Shown: positions 46,935 through 57,594, numbered from the stretch's first letter. The stretch: 64,000 bases of DNA from Fasciola hepatica (GCA_948099385.1 CANUEZ040000179.1:10186001-10250000); one strand, 5' to 3'. Notes: generated by a model not told the origin, from the letters alone. Translations and numbers: made by a program.

Positions 46935-48790
46935 TTAATCAAGACTGAGTGTGGATCGTTCCTCACATATTATGTCAATTTTCATCTGGTCTGTGCCCCG
47001 TTGTAGGATGGAGGGAGGGCCAGGGCAGCCTAAGAGCACGTACCTCAAAACATACAAATTGTTTTTGGGCACACAGGGGGGGGGGTTCTTTAGGCGGACG
47101 CCGACGGCCTCAGCTGTGGCCAGGATACGACGTTTTGCTTCTCTTGATTGTCGACCTCGGATCTTATACAGGGCACGAAAGGCCTCGGACACGTTTATTG
47201 TGTGACTGGATTGGGCTAGGTGTGAAACGACCCCGCTAGTGAGCGATTTGATTGCTCCAGTAGTCAACCTTGCAGAATGGAGCTCGTGGATACTTTCAGA
47301 AAAAGGCCTGGTAGTGCGACCGATGTACATTGTCCCACAGGAACGAGTGAATGAGTGCACGCAGAATAAGGCTGCGGAATCGGGTATTTTTTCTTTCAAC
47401 CACAAAATCACCGTTGGTCTGGATTGGAACAACATTCGCAGATTAGCTGTGTAAAATGATTTTGCTGATGACTCCTGATAATCTTCTCTGAGCAATCTCA
47501 GCCAACGCGTCGCCTTTGAATGGCAAAGGTATGTATACTGGCTTCCTTTACACCACAGACTTTCTCGAGGTTTTCCGCTTTGTCTGCATCATCTTATCAA
47601 CCAGGCTGTCCCGGTAGGTATTCTGGTTAAAATCCTTCTCGCCTTTCGGAATTCTTCTTCAATTGTGTCCTCCGAAAATATTCGTCTTATTCTGTTTGAG
47701 AGGCACCTAATTAGGTTCCTTTTCAACTTAAGAGTCACGAAACTGTATAAGTGGATGTGTTGTCCATTCCACGTCGCCTTCCTGTGTACCAATCGACTGA
47801 TTGAACCATCTTCATGACGATTCATTCGAACATCCAAGAAGCCTATCGTGCTGTTTGATTCTGTTTCCATTGTGAACTGCAAGTTGTCATGAGCTGAGTT
47901 AAACAAACTTAGCAGTTGACCTATTTGGTCGGAAGAATCGAATACGCAAAAGATGTCATCCACATGGCGTTTGTATAAACTACAGCTATGGATCGTTGAT
48001 TCAAGTGGACCATTTTCCAACTTCGCCACAAAGACGTCGGCAAACAGTGGTCCGAGTGGGGGGCCCATGGCCACCCCGTCCTTTTGACGGCAGATCTGAC
48101 CGTTGAACTTGAACTAAACATTGCGTGTGCAGAAAAACAGCAGTTGTTTCAAAGCTTCTAGAGGAATGCCTATCTCAGTTGCATTGCTTTCGATATAATC
48201 ACGTAAATAATCTATGGTTTCACCGACTGGAATGTTGGTGAAGAGTGAACTAACATCTAACGATAGAATCAGGCGCTCTTTCACATTCAGGTCTTTTACA
48301 CAACTTATGAATTCAAATGTACGTTTTAGGCTGTGTTTTGATATTTCCTGTCTAACCGATTCCAGCAGAGTTGCAAACCATTTGGCCACGGCATGTTACG
48401 GGGAATCGCACATGTCTAGGGTAGGTTTTAGGGGAACTGCTTTCTTATGAATTTCTGGTAATCCGTACAACCTGGGAATGATAATTCCTGTGGGACATAT
48501 CCGTTCGAAAGTAGATGAGTCTATTGTGTCTTTTTGTTTCAGAAGTCCTAAATTGTTGGATAGAGGCTTCTCTATTGGTTGCTTTTTGTCCTTCTCTGTT
48601 GCCATTTTTGTGAATTTGCGTGTGTTATCCAAAATGGTTTCCATTTTCGTGATATAGTCTGACTTATTCAAAAGTACTATACCTGCACCTTTGTCCGGTT
48701 TCGGTATAATAATGTCGTTATTCTTTTGCAATTCTCTCACACGTTTTATACGTTTTGTCATTAAAAGCCCACTCGTTGATGAGATATCTT
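46935..48790 (-). pseudogene. Penelope-like element: reverse transcriptase plus GIY-YIG, three internal stops
   Basis: A single minus-strand phase runs from 48761 to the terminal stop at 46935, about 609 codons, broken only by stops at 48398 (TAA), 48116 (TAG) and 47591 (TGA). In order: IIIPKPDKGAGIVLLNKSDY (N-terminal segment), RLYGLPEIHKKAVPLKP, SLDVSSLFTNIPVGETI (motif A, Asp intact), DGVAMGPPLGPLFADVF (motif B), YKRHVDDIFCVF (motif C, usual Tyr replaced by His, both Asp intact) and TIGFLDVRMNRHEDG. The endonuclease follows with SCGTMYIGRTTRPFSESIHE. A short segment at 47560-47465 appears frame-shifted and then restored. The stops sit where relatives have Tyr and Gln (first two). The frame closes upstream near 48810, next to a tRNA-like repeat, so the 5' end is probably truncated. 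Confidence 0.88.
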
Positions 48791-48819
48791 TGTATGAAGT
48801 GAGGTCTGACAGATTTCAC

Positions 48820-48945
48820 AGGGGTTATAACGATCGAAATGTGAGAAATCGTCGACCCCAGCGGGATTCAACTCATACGTGGTTGACACCCATGATTCAG
48901 TACCGCTTGTATGCTCCACCAGTTGAGCTAGGAAACCACGCTGAG
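48820..48945 (-). repeat. tRNA-derived SINE next to Penelope 5' side
   Basis: On the minus strand CCTAGCTCAACTGGTGGAGC (A box TAGCTCAACTGG) and ATGAGTTGAATCCCGC (B box) are spaced as in a tRNA with a long variable part. The anticodon arm is not convincing, so this is not a tRNA gene. Confidence 0.55.
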
Positions 48946-49203
48946 GGTCTTTGAACTTTTTGCATACGGATCACGTACTTTCCCAGCCGAACGACTTGTA
49001 ACTTTTGGATTTTTCAAAATTTGTCAAGTACTCCAAATCTCACTTGAAAAACGACTCACCTGGTTGTTCGGATGGCAGACACTGGTTGGCTGTTAGGAAA
49101 ATCCTGCTGTGGCGGCGACATTACAAACCAGTACTCTGGTGGATGCCATTTGCTATCATAAGTTTAGCGTATAAATTGTATGAGCCACGTACGAAAAGTC
49201 CAA

Positions 49204-49285
49204 AGGCCTTCTGCGTGGCTTCGTAGCCAAGCTGCTAAAGCTTGGACGGCAACCATGCGTGGGTTCGATTCCCTCTGGGGCCAAA
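49204..49285 (+). repeat. tRNA-like sequence, probably a SINE head
   Basis: GGCTTCG at 5' can pair with TGGGGCC at 3', CCAA/TTGG forms a D-like arm, and GGGTTCGATTCCC is a good T arm with B box. The anticodon arm cannot form five pairs, so a functional tRNA is unlikely. Confidence 0.5.
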
Positions 49286-49289
49286 GACT

Positions 49290-50255
49290 GTTAACATCTG
49301 ACCATGACTATTCGGACGGTACTGCAGGATTTCCTGTCGTTTAAGACCCTTTTATGATGTTTAGAATACCATTGCTAACATTGCAGCTCGCGGTCTGTTC
49401 GCCCACTCTGGCTTACATGTTGTAAGTTGTCTTATCTATGTAAAATCGTAAGTCGGAACCACCATGCTTTTGTAATCTTATTGCGTATTGGGCTCTTCTC
49501 TCTTCGACATCAGTCCTGTTTCGCTCAATAAAATGCAACCAGAACCATCGAGAAGAATATCAATATAAGATACGTTCGAGTGTATCATTTGCTTTTTTTT
49601 TCATTCCTCTCCAAGTGATTGTAGGATTCTCCTCTACCAATGAGCACAGTTCCTTCACGAATCAGCTAGAACATATACATTTTGCGAATTATCTTTTAAG
49701 GCTAAAATCTGTGTCCCGTCTGTTGATGACTCTGCTGGTTTTTATGTTAATCCCAAGATGGTATGAAAGAAGCTTTAAATCGTCAATTTTCCTCGCACAA
49801 GGCGCTATTCTTCTTCGGTCTTCATCACTGACCGTTTTCCGCTTGGGATGCGAATCTGTACTCACCTATTCTCCTAGGTCGATTATCTCAACTTCCTGGA
49901 TTAGGAATTTTGCGGATGCTGAAGCGATCATTCAGATGGTGACTTGAAAGGTAACAGTGATCAAATCTGCCTGATGCACTCATCCTGTCATGGGACTTGC
50001 ATAACGATACCGAGTCCCTCAACAGGAGTCGAAAACTCACACATGGTGTGACTTAGTACGATATCTCTCTGTCGCAAAGCTTTGGCTACCGTACCGTAGG
50101 CTGTGTTCGCTAATTTACCGAATGGCTGAATGGGAAGCGTTGGAAATCGCAACTTGACCATGGTGACTAGGTCACGTGATTGAGCAGAGAAAGCACATTG
50201 TCTGCGCAGTCAAAAGCTCATTTGTATTGCCCACACATATAGACGAGGGGTGGAC
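49290..50255. other. No recognisable gene
   Basis: A 110-codon plus frame at 49615-49947 carries no motif that I recognise. Confidence 0.35.
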
Positions 50256-50259
50256 TCAC

Positions 50260-50730
50260 AGAGCAAGAAGCTACTGATGAAAAAGTGGCTGAAGTAGTTC
50301 AAATAATTGACCTCAACAAACAAACAAAGGAGAGGAGGACCATCAGTACAGTGATGCTTCCGTATATAAACGAATGGTGCTCTCGATCGAGAGGGCTTTT
50401 TCTGAGAAGTGAACCTTCTACTAAAACCTAGCCTATTTACAGGGGGGCTAATCTAAATGTTATCGCGAGCTTTTCTTTTATTGGAATCGTGTTCTACGAA
50501 TGCCATCCACGAGAGAATACGTACATAGTTAATCCGTTCCTCGAGAAATGGTCATCACAAGTCGCCGCAGAACATCCGGGGGCGTCAGCTGTATTTTTAT
50601 TTGGTAATGACCCCACTCACAGGCCGATGAAAATCGCTACTTTAGCTCCGAGGCACAAAACTCGCTTCATCCCACCTCACTGTCCATTTCTGGATCCCAC
50701 TGAAGAAGTATTTAGTGGTCTCAGGTGAAA
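50260..50730 (+). pseudogene. DDE-type transposase C-terminal fragment (Tc1/mariner-IS630-like)
   Basis: The frame from 50489, open a little upstream, reads FSFIGIVFYECHPREN, NPFLEKWSSQVAAEHPGASA, VFLFGNDPTHRPM and RFIPPHCPFLDPTEEVFSGL. The last matches the 'LPPYSPxLNPIEEvFs' end of DDE_3-type transposases with the third acidic residue (Glu) in place. GNDPTHR corresponds to 'DNAxxH', where the Asp is shifted by Gly-Asn. Upstream helix-turn-helix sequence was not recognised and the frame stops right after the GLR, so it is a remnant. Confidence 0.65.
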
Positions 50731-50943
50731 TAATTGTTAGGTACACACAAAGCGACGATTTTTCGAGTACCAGACAGACAAACCTTTGGAGACCATAGAC
50801 ATGATTTGCTGGAACAAGTCGCCTCAAAGATAGGCAGAAAAGCATTCCAGCAGCTTATGCTTCTTAATACAGACACAATTTTACTTTTATACTCCCATCC
50901 ATAAATTAATACAACCAGTAGGCGCAACCACAAATCGTAAAAG

Positions 50944-50944
<1 letters not shown>

Positions 50945-51026
<82 letters not shown>
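50945..51026. repeat. (TA)n microsatellite, 82 bp
   Basis: Uninterrupted TA run, about 41 units. Confidence 0.97.
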
Positions 51027-51029
<3 letters not shown>

Positions 51030-51230
51030 ACAACGGCCTAACTCTCATTGTTGGCTATTTTGATTCCCTGCTACGAATAAGTGCAATGCGACTGTAACCT
51101 TCAAGACCATCACAACTTTTTCAACGTCATCATTTGGACCCAATTTTGGGAGATGAAATATGATCCGTTCCTCACTGAACCGATTTGTAAAATGGTATTA
51201 CAACCAAAGGGCAGTTCAAACAGTCTGTAT

Positions 51231-51364
51231 TTTGATAGTAAGTAGTATGGTAACGTGTGGACAGAATTCCCCCAGAATCACACAACCGGTTTCGCGGTTG
51301 TTGCCGCTCATCAGGTATGCGTATCCGGTACTCCTCTGCCCACTCGTCTTCATACTTGTACACT
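51231..51364 (-). repeat. Repeat family D unit, minus strand (left arm of inverted pair)
   Basis: 134 bp that is the reverse complement of 51441-51574 with few differences. It holds hammerhead copy H2. Confidence 0.85.
51272..51330 (-). ncRNA. Hammerhead ribozyme, D family copy H2
   Basis: Read on the minus strand: helix I 5' strand CCGGATACGCATAC (51328-51315), CTGATGA (51314-51308), helix II GCGG-CAACAA-CCGC, GAAA (51293-51290), minimal helix III A-CCGG-U, then U at 51284, giving GUU as the cleavage triplet. The helix I 3' strand is GTGTGATTCTGG. Helix I forms CATAC/GTGTG and CCGGA/TTCTGG separated by a small internal loop, a typical natural hammerhead layout. Confidence 0.82.
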
Positions 51365-51380
51365 CCGATGTTATATGTTC

Positions 51381-51574
51381 ACTAGGATCTAATTTGAATC
51401 GTCTGAAGTGTGAATGGATACTCTTCACTGAAGAGCCTGGAGTGTACGAGTATGAGGACGAGTGGGCAGAGGAGTACCAGGTACGCCTACCTGATGAGCG
51501 GCAACAACCGCGAAACCGGTCGTGTGATTCCGGGGAAATTTTGTCCACACGTTTACATACTACTTACTATCAAT
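51381..51574 (+). repeat. Repeat family D unit, plus strand (complete unit)
   Basis: 5' module 51381-51437 (ACTAGGATCTAATTTG... GAATGGATACTCTTCAC), then the region with GAGGACGAGTGGGCAGAGG, hammerhead H1, and the 3' end ACTACTTACTATCAA. The 5' module recurs inverted at 51669-51725. Confidence 0.82.
51475..51535 (+). ncRNA. Hammerhead ribozyme, D family copy H1
   Basis: CTGATGA at 51491-51497; helix II GCGG (51498-51501), loop CAACAA, CCGC (51508-51511); GAAA at 51512-51515; helix III A-CCGG-U; C at 51521. The triplet GUC is the canonical cleavage site, with cleavage predicted between 51521 and 51522. Helix I is CCAGGTACGCCTAC with GTGTGATTCCGG and holds one more mismatch than H2. All catalytic core positions known from hammerheads are present. 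A zero-loop helix III is seen in natural flatworm hammerheads and is thought to favour cleavage as a dimer. Confidence 0.85.
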
Positions 51575-51668
51575 ATGAGCGCTTGCACATGCAGCCTCGT
51601 TGTTCGTTGGGTTATCAGTGACCCAGACACGAATAAGTATGAGAAATCACAGTTGTGATTCATTTATG

Positions 51669-51725
51669 GGCTCTTCAACGAAGAGTGTCCATTCACACTT
51701 CAGATGATTCAAATTAGATCCTAGT
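51669..51725 (-). repeat. Repeat family D 5' module alone
   Basis: 57 bp, reverse complement of 51381-51437. No hammerhead is attached. Confidence 0.75.
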
Positions 51726-52288
51726 CTGTATTTTTTTGGGTTAATGCATTTAGCTTAGAATATTACCCCGTTTAATGTTGTGAGTGTTACACGTGCACAT
51801 CAATAAGTAAATCCAACTAAGTTGATGTTTTGTAAAATTTAGGTAACAGTTAGTGTGTTCACCTATCGGCCACAGTGGGCGAGCGGGCAGCAAACCACAG
51901 TGTTAGCCATGGCATTTTAACGACCGTCAAAAGCTCTTAGACGACGGCCACAGGCCCTAAACCGTCACCGAAGGCTCTTGTGATCGCCTTTGGATCTCAA
52001 ACGACAGGAAAACCTGTAGCGACAACAAACTACTGCCAATGACAGGACGTTCTTAGGTCCTGTGGGAAAACATCGATTGGCACGATTTTGCCTTCAGATG
52101 GCGAATTCACAATGCTTTTTCATTAACTTTCTTCCACGCCTTGTCCATGCAACATTTGTATCTGCCTCTTTGACGGATTATTGTAAACGAAATGGGATTC
52201 TGTGCATCTTTTTGATGTTCTCTCAAAGTTGTGTCGTTCTGAGTGAAATAAGCGGTGTGTGTTGAGAATTTGTTATTACCTTTGCGCA

Positions 52289-52290
<2 letters not shown>

Positions 52291-52347
<57 letters not shown>
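52291..52347. repeat. (TG)n microsatellite
   Basis: About 28 TG units. Confidence 0.95.
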
Positions 52348-52350
<3 letters not shown>

Positions 52351-52541
52351 CCTTCGTCGCGTTCCGGATACTCGTGATTTCTGTCATACTCTAATTCAAC
52401 GAATGAACAGAAAATATCTTCCCTTTTCGGTTGGCTACAGAACGCGCTTCATATGTTCTGTTTTTTTGCAAGTGTGTACACGATGACTTATCAAAGCAAG
52501 GATAAACGAATGAACAACCAGACATTCCTCTCCCTCTCACG

Positions 52542-52542
<1 letters not shown>

Positions 52543-52582
<40 letters not shown>
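52543..52582. repeat. (CT)n microsatellite
   Basis: About 20 CT units followed by a short TG tract at 52585-52615. Confidence 0.95.
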
Positions 52583-52584
<2 letters not shown>

Positions 52585-53409
52585 TGTGTGTGTGTGTATG
52601 TATGCGTATGTGTGTGGTTTTTTTTCACTCATCTCAAATGCCCTCTAGTTTTTGTGGTAGTGAGGGCAAAACTTTGGGGTATCAGCTTTGACTACGGCTT
52701 AGAAATCTACTGTTCTCCTTCCGACATTCCCAAATCAAACGAATCAGTCAGTAGAGTCCATTTGGTATGTGAATGAAGACCGATTCCATCATTGGTTTAT
52801 TCCACTCTCAATTCATGCTTGATATTTCCCGACTCAGAACCGGGTCTATTCCCATCTTCGTCCATATCGGACAAATGTCGGTGACTAATTGTCTTATAGC
52901 TTGTCAACGCCATCTCGACCTCCGGATTTTCCTAATTCTTTTTCGATTGTTGCACGACTGATCCAGTCCATTTGTGTGACCCCTTTGACCGACAACCGTT
53001 GAGGTTTGCACTTTCGTTTGGCTCAATTATGTTTATCACAGTAGTAGAGTGTTCTGTTCCGAACCCTTATTTGATCTTGGTCTAATTCGCTTTGGTAAAG
53101 CACGCGTCACTTCATTTGCTCGATACGTAAGTCAGTAGCGTACTACTATGGGTACTAATCGAGAATAATCGAACTGATATGCCCTATTAGGGAGCAAAAA
53201 TTTTCGGATCTGTACATTACACTTACTCAGAAATCATCTGCAACTCCAACAATATACTCAAGTGCTCTACCTGGTAAATCACTGATTGATCTTTCACAGC
53301 TGGATTCCGTTGAATTTGCTAGCCTTGATTCTGATTGGCTGGGGTTTTTTATTGTTTGTACCCAGAGAGCTGAACCATACTGTACTGTGGGAACTACGCA
53401 ACGAATATC

Positions 53410-53578
53410 TTCACTCTCTTATTTACTTCCCTTCTATCACGTAATAATGGTACAACTTTTCAGGAGCGGCTGCCAGTTTAGGAAAGTGACCAGCGGCTGG
53501 GGTGGCCGTGATACTAGGATTCCGATCCCGGACAAAAGGTTCCAATGTCCATCATGACGACCGTTTGACCAACACATC
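53410..53578 (-). repeat. SINE family A copy
   Basis: The minus strand has TTGGTCAAACGGTCGTCATG, CGGGATCGGAATCC (worn B box), CTGGTCACTTTCC, CTCCTGAAAAG and an AGGGAAGTAAATAAG tail. Confidence 0.68.
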
Positions 53579-53579
53579 A

Positions 53580-55600
53580 AGTAGGCCGACCACGTGTTCA
53601 GACTCGGCTAGCGAATGTTGCAAAAATGAAATTATGTCATTCACACTGTGGCATCCTTAATAGGAAAGAATTACTAGGTCTACACATTCTGAAGGTTGAG
53701 AACTTTGTTGTGACCAAACTTTAAAAAAGTCCTCATCAACTGGGGCCTGATATATACTTTTGCTTTGTTTTTTTTATCCTCACCTGTTACCGCATCCATA
53801 CTCGTTTGTGGACTGAGGGCAGGGAACATCTCGCTCAGTTGTTAGGGCTTGACATAAAGCTGAGTGAGTATTGTTAGGACAAACTCAGTGTTCTGGTTGA
53901 TACTTTGCATGCGTAACGCTCTCTCGCTTTCTCTGATCGAATCGGTTTGGATGAATTTTATCTGCTTCATTCCCTTCGTTGTGAGTGATTTTGTTTGGTG
54001 CGCTCGTTACTATGCTAGATTTAAAGCCAACAGTTAGATAGAGACGGTGCTTAGCCTGTCATGATTTTGGAGAACCACATCGGGACTCAAAACCGCCCTA
54101 CAGAGATGGGCCCCTCGCCCCCCAAAATAGAACCGAATACCCAGCCTCACCAGCGGCGCCACGAGGAGGCGAACCGTTTGGCAAAGATTCTGGCTGATAG
54201 CATTGTTAAACAATTGATACAGTTGGTGCGAGAGACTTGCAAGCCGGCGACATTTCGGTGTATTCCATTTACCTGGAGAACCGACTTTGGATAGTGACTG
54301 ACTCATTCAGCTTTGTTCCGATCGCGGACTATGCCCGGTTAGGGAGGATTTCTCGATCAGTACGTTACACCACATTACCGACCTTGTAGAATTTGGTTGA
54401 CCATCATCTTGGTATCCATATTTACCTCCACCCCCTCCCTCTCGAAGTTTGTTGAACCCTTGAGTTGATACCGTCTCCTCGTAGTCAAGCTCACACAGAG
54501 AATGGAAAATACGTTGACTCGGGCTCTCATGTACTCTTGATAGGTCCAGATCAAAGGGCCAAATTAGATTTTATAAAATTGGCATCATTTTTACAGCCCA
54601 CTGCATATTGCCACACAAATTGTAAACGTTTTAATACGGGATAACACTGACGAAAAGCAGAAAGTTTGCAAGTTACAGAGTTCGAACCCCAACCCAGACG
54701 GTCGTTTCTGGTGGTGACGGAAGACGCTTCGTTGTCATCTGGTCGTCATCACCCCAGCTAGCCCCATTGGAGCCCCCAGACGTCTTTCAGCCCTGGTGTA
54801 TGATAATGGCAGCTCTGGGCTAATTATTTGGTTGAGCCTTCTCAAGGCTTAGTTTTTGCGTTTACGTTGCCAGTATTGCCACGCCAGTCAATGTGATGTC
54901 ACTGATACGGCTTCATGAGACCAACATATCGAGCAGTCGACGCCCAATCACGGTGAACGTGTATGTTGATAAATTAAGTGGTGTAATTGATTATCGGCAT
55001 GCTAAAACAGTGCTGAAGCGTCACCTATATGAAAGAACGTGTTGCATGAGCCTTCACGGATCTTTGATCGATTGCAGTCGTCAGTGCCTTTGGTTGACGC
55101 TACATTATTATCCGACGTTAGCTATTCAAACATCACGTCCTCATACTCTAACAGAAGCACTTAACCAGTGATGACCTGTTCTTATACACAATAGGGGAAT
55201 TTTTTAGTGCATCTTATCGGGTAATGTGTGTTAAAAATTCATTCAATAATCCATCAGACAAGAAACACATCACCCTAATTGATCTGAATCATCATGCTGA
55301 ATCGGAACCGAATATTCATATAGACTTGTTAAAATGTTGTCAAGTGGCAATAAACCCTGTTCACTTATCCGTCATTAATGTTGCTCATAATTCCGAAAGG
55401 TATAGTGACAAGACATAATAGTGCACCACCACTACCGCCGTCGGTGGTTGGGGTTGTGATGGTTCAGGGTTAGAATCGAGTTGAGGTTAAGTAATATCCC
55501 AAAATCCGTTCGAGTAGGGAGAGATTCGAATTGATTATCAATTGAATCGTCGTGCAACTTCGTCGCTCAACTCGACACTAAAAGTCATGGCAACAATCAC
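53580..55600. other. No recognisable gene
   Basis: A B-box-like GAGTTCGAACCCC at about 54681 may mark a worn tRNA-derived repeat. Frames at 54061-54294 and 54893-55171 show no motif. Confidence 0.35.
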
Positions 55601-55604
55601 GGTA

Positions 55605-55800
55605 CTGCTGACCGGCGATGTTCAATCGGTTACCATCCTGGACTTTGGACAACAACAACCCTGGTCAGATTCCCGCCACCACCGATCAAATTCCTATGTG
55701 GCAGCCTTTCATTGGCTATGGCCCTGTTTCTGAACTGTTCTACGTTGATTCAAAATAAATAGAAAAAGGAAGTAGGATGAGAATTTTTTGATTTTCGTCC
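55605..55800 (+). repeat. SINE family A, TGGACTTT subfamily
   Basis: GATGTTCAATCGGTTACC, TGGACTTTGGACAACAACAA, TTCCCGCCACCACCG, GCAGCCTTTCATTGGC and an AAAAAGGAAGTAGGATG tail. Confidence 0.72.
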
Positions 55801-55915
55801 GGTTTGTTTGGAATCAGCCGTTTCAGGGCACTGGAATCTGAACCCCGGGGTGAAAGATTCTCAGTCGAACACACAGCAGCCAGGCTTTCCGAGCTGACTT
55901 ACAACGGCTTGGTAA
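55800..55915 (-). repeat. SINE family B, head-only copy
   Basis: The minus strand contains CGGAAAGCCTGGCTGCTGTG, TTTCACCCCGGGGTTCAG (B box region) and CTGAAACGGCTG. The 3' tail is missing and the copy abuts a SINE A. Confidence 0.5.
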
Positions 55916-55946
55916 ATATCAACACTACGTGATATTAATCACCCCA

Positions 55947-55963
55947 CCCCCCCCCCCCCCCCC
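55947..55963. repeat. Poly-C tract
   Basis: About 17 C in a row. Confidence 0.9.
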
Positions 55964-56021
55964 GTCACTGGTTCGTCGTTCATGATGCACTGGTTTACAA
56001 GACGAATCAATTGATGAAACT

Positions 56022-57592
56022 GTACTTCCCCGATAATAAGACCTACTTCAGTAGTAGGCCGTAGCTACATTTTGTAGGATTCTTTTAAATGTAAACCCCA
56101 CCCCCAAAAATAAACTCTAGTTAAGACAATCAACTAACGGCGGATTCAACAAGACTGAAGCTTACCGATGAGTACTATGAGAAATAGGGAGGCGGAATCC
56201 TAGCGCAGGTAGATTCTCCTCGCTTTTGTATTTGGTTGAAAAGAAAGAGTCATTCCGTCCGCTGTAAGAATTCTACGGCTTCTCCATTGAGAAAACTCTT
56301 GATGTCCAAAAAGTGTCGGAAAAAGGGAAATCAAAATACGACAATCTCAGTCAGCAGCTAGAAGATGAAAACGCCAAGAAGTTTTTGGGTGGATCACGTT
56401 GTCAACCATTATTTTCCGAACTGGAAGACGTCTGTGAAGGGATAGCTGACAAGAGGACAAAAGCTTCGGCTGCGCGCGGGACTGATATTCGAGCATTTGC
56501 TCCTGTAATGGTAGCACATTTTGAACCGTCTCTAGGAGGAGGCAAAACATCACGACACTTCCTTCTTTCAACGATATGAAATACCTCAAAGAAGACGGAC
56601 AACTCTGTTCTAGCTGGAAGATACTGAAGTTATAAAAATTGCACTTGCATTCAAGCACTTTATAGATGGGATAGACCTATCCGAATACCAAATGCCCAAC
56701 GTGATTTCCATGGATGAGACCGATGTGTTTATGGGCCTAGGATCTCAAACAACAACTGATCAGACATGGGCCTCGTCAATCTACTTTTTGTCCGCTGGTC
56801 ACAAAAGTACCCGTATTACCGGTAATTTGCTAGTTTATCTGAAGGGAAGGAAAGCCTCACGTCTTACCATCACTAGGGGGAAGAAATATAGGGATGAACG
56901 TGCTTGAGGTTTCTGCCTCCTTGCCATACAGACATTCTGGCCCCTTCCAAGCAGTTAGAAGGAAGTGGATTGATTTAACGCTACCTCTGGTTTTGCAGGG
57001 TGATCAAAAAGTTCCGCTGGTCTGGGATTCAACCAGCAACCCCGGAGCTAAAGACACGATGAACTTCCTTGCAGAAAGAACAATAAGTCAGGTAGTGACG
57101 TCTTATCCCCATATTCTTGAAGGTGCAATAAGCAAATCTTTCATGGACCACTGTGCGCATAGAAACAAACGATTACATTGAATATAGAATGGAGAGATAT
57201 CGGAGTGGAAACCTCGTGAATCCTTGTTTGGGTGAATATAGTCATGGGCTTAAATCAGCGACGGCTGTGTTAAAAGTGTTCTAACCAGCAGGATGCACGG
57301 ACAGTGAACGGTCAGTTAAGGAAAACTTGAATGCTGTGCAGGAGAGACTGCGCCCAACGAGTCTACAGAAAATGGATTCGCACTTGATTCGATCCCGAAT
57401 TATGGATTGGGATGTTTACGACTATACTCCAGAAGATGATTGCATATGATGAAACGTATAGTTTTGTAGACGAATACACGTAGATTTTTATATCTAGAAA
57501 AATAAGACTTCCCCAAGAATAAGCCCTAGTGCGATTTGTGAGGCAAAGGTTTACATAAGACCGGGTCTTACTTTCTGGGAACCGCGGTATTA
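56022..57592 (+). mobile_element. pogo/Tigger-like DNA transposon with worn inverted termini
   Basis: The left end near 56030 reads TTCCCCGATAATAAGACCTA. The right end, reverse-complemented from 57592, reads TACCGCGGTTCCCAGAAAGT followed by AAGACC. They align as TTCCCxGAxAxTAAGACC inverted termini. Next to the right end are AATAAGCCCTAGTGCGATTT and TACATAAGACCGGGTCTTA, like the subterminal parts of short pogo-type elements. The transposase remnant lies between. Length about 1.57 kb. Confidence 0.65.
56300..57450 (+). pseudogene. pogo/Tigger-like transposase, frameshifted
   Basis: The CENP-B-type DNA-binding half is in the frame from 56313: PLFSELEDVCEGIADKRTKA, then GTDIRAFAPVMVAHF, matching 'LExxLxxWIxxxRxxGxxVS...I'. 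The catalytic half begins in another frame at 56640 with ALAFKHFIDGIDLSEYQMPN and from 56692 reads VISMDETDVFMG (first catalytic Asp in 'MDET'), SSIYFLSAGHKSTRIT and RKASRLTITRGKK. After a further shift at about 56894 comes RRKWIDLTLPLVLQGDQKVP, then VWDSTSNPGAKDTMNFLAE, the 'DxxxxHxxxxxxxxL' segment where the His is lost. Then SHLIRSRIMDWDVYDYTPED appears near the C-terminus. At least three frameshifts or stops make it inactive. Confidence 0.8.
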
Positions 57593-57594
57593 TT

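Larger units (their letters stand above)
51730..53405. other. No recognisable gene; two long microsatellites
   Basis: (TG)n at 52291-52347 and (CT)n at 52543-52582 produce the only long frames here. The rest is anonymous. Confidence 0.45.

Noticed and set aside
49204..49285. A functional tRNA gene
   Set aside because: Acceptor and T arms can form but mostly through G-T pairs, and the anticodon arm does not fold.
54061..54294. A 77-codon plus-strand protein
   Set aside because: Composition is plausible, but an equally long frame lies on the opposite strand and no family was recognised.
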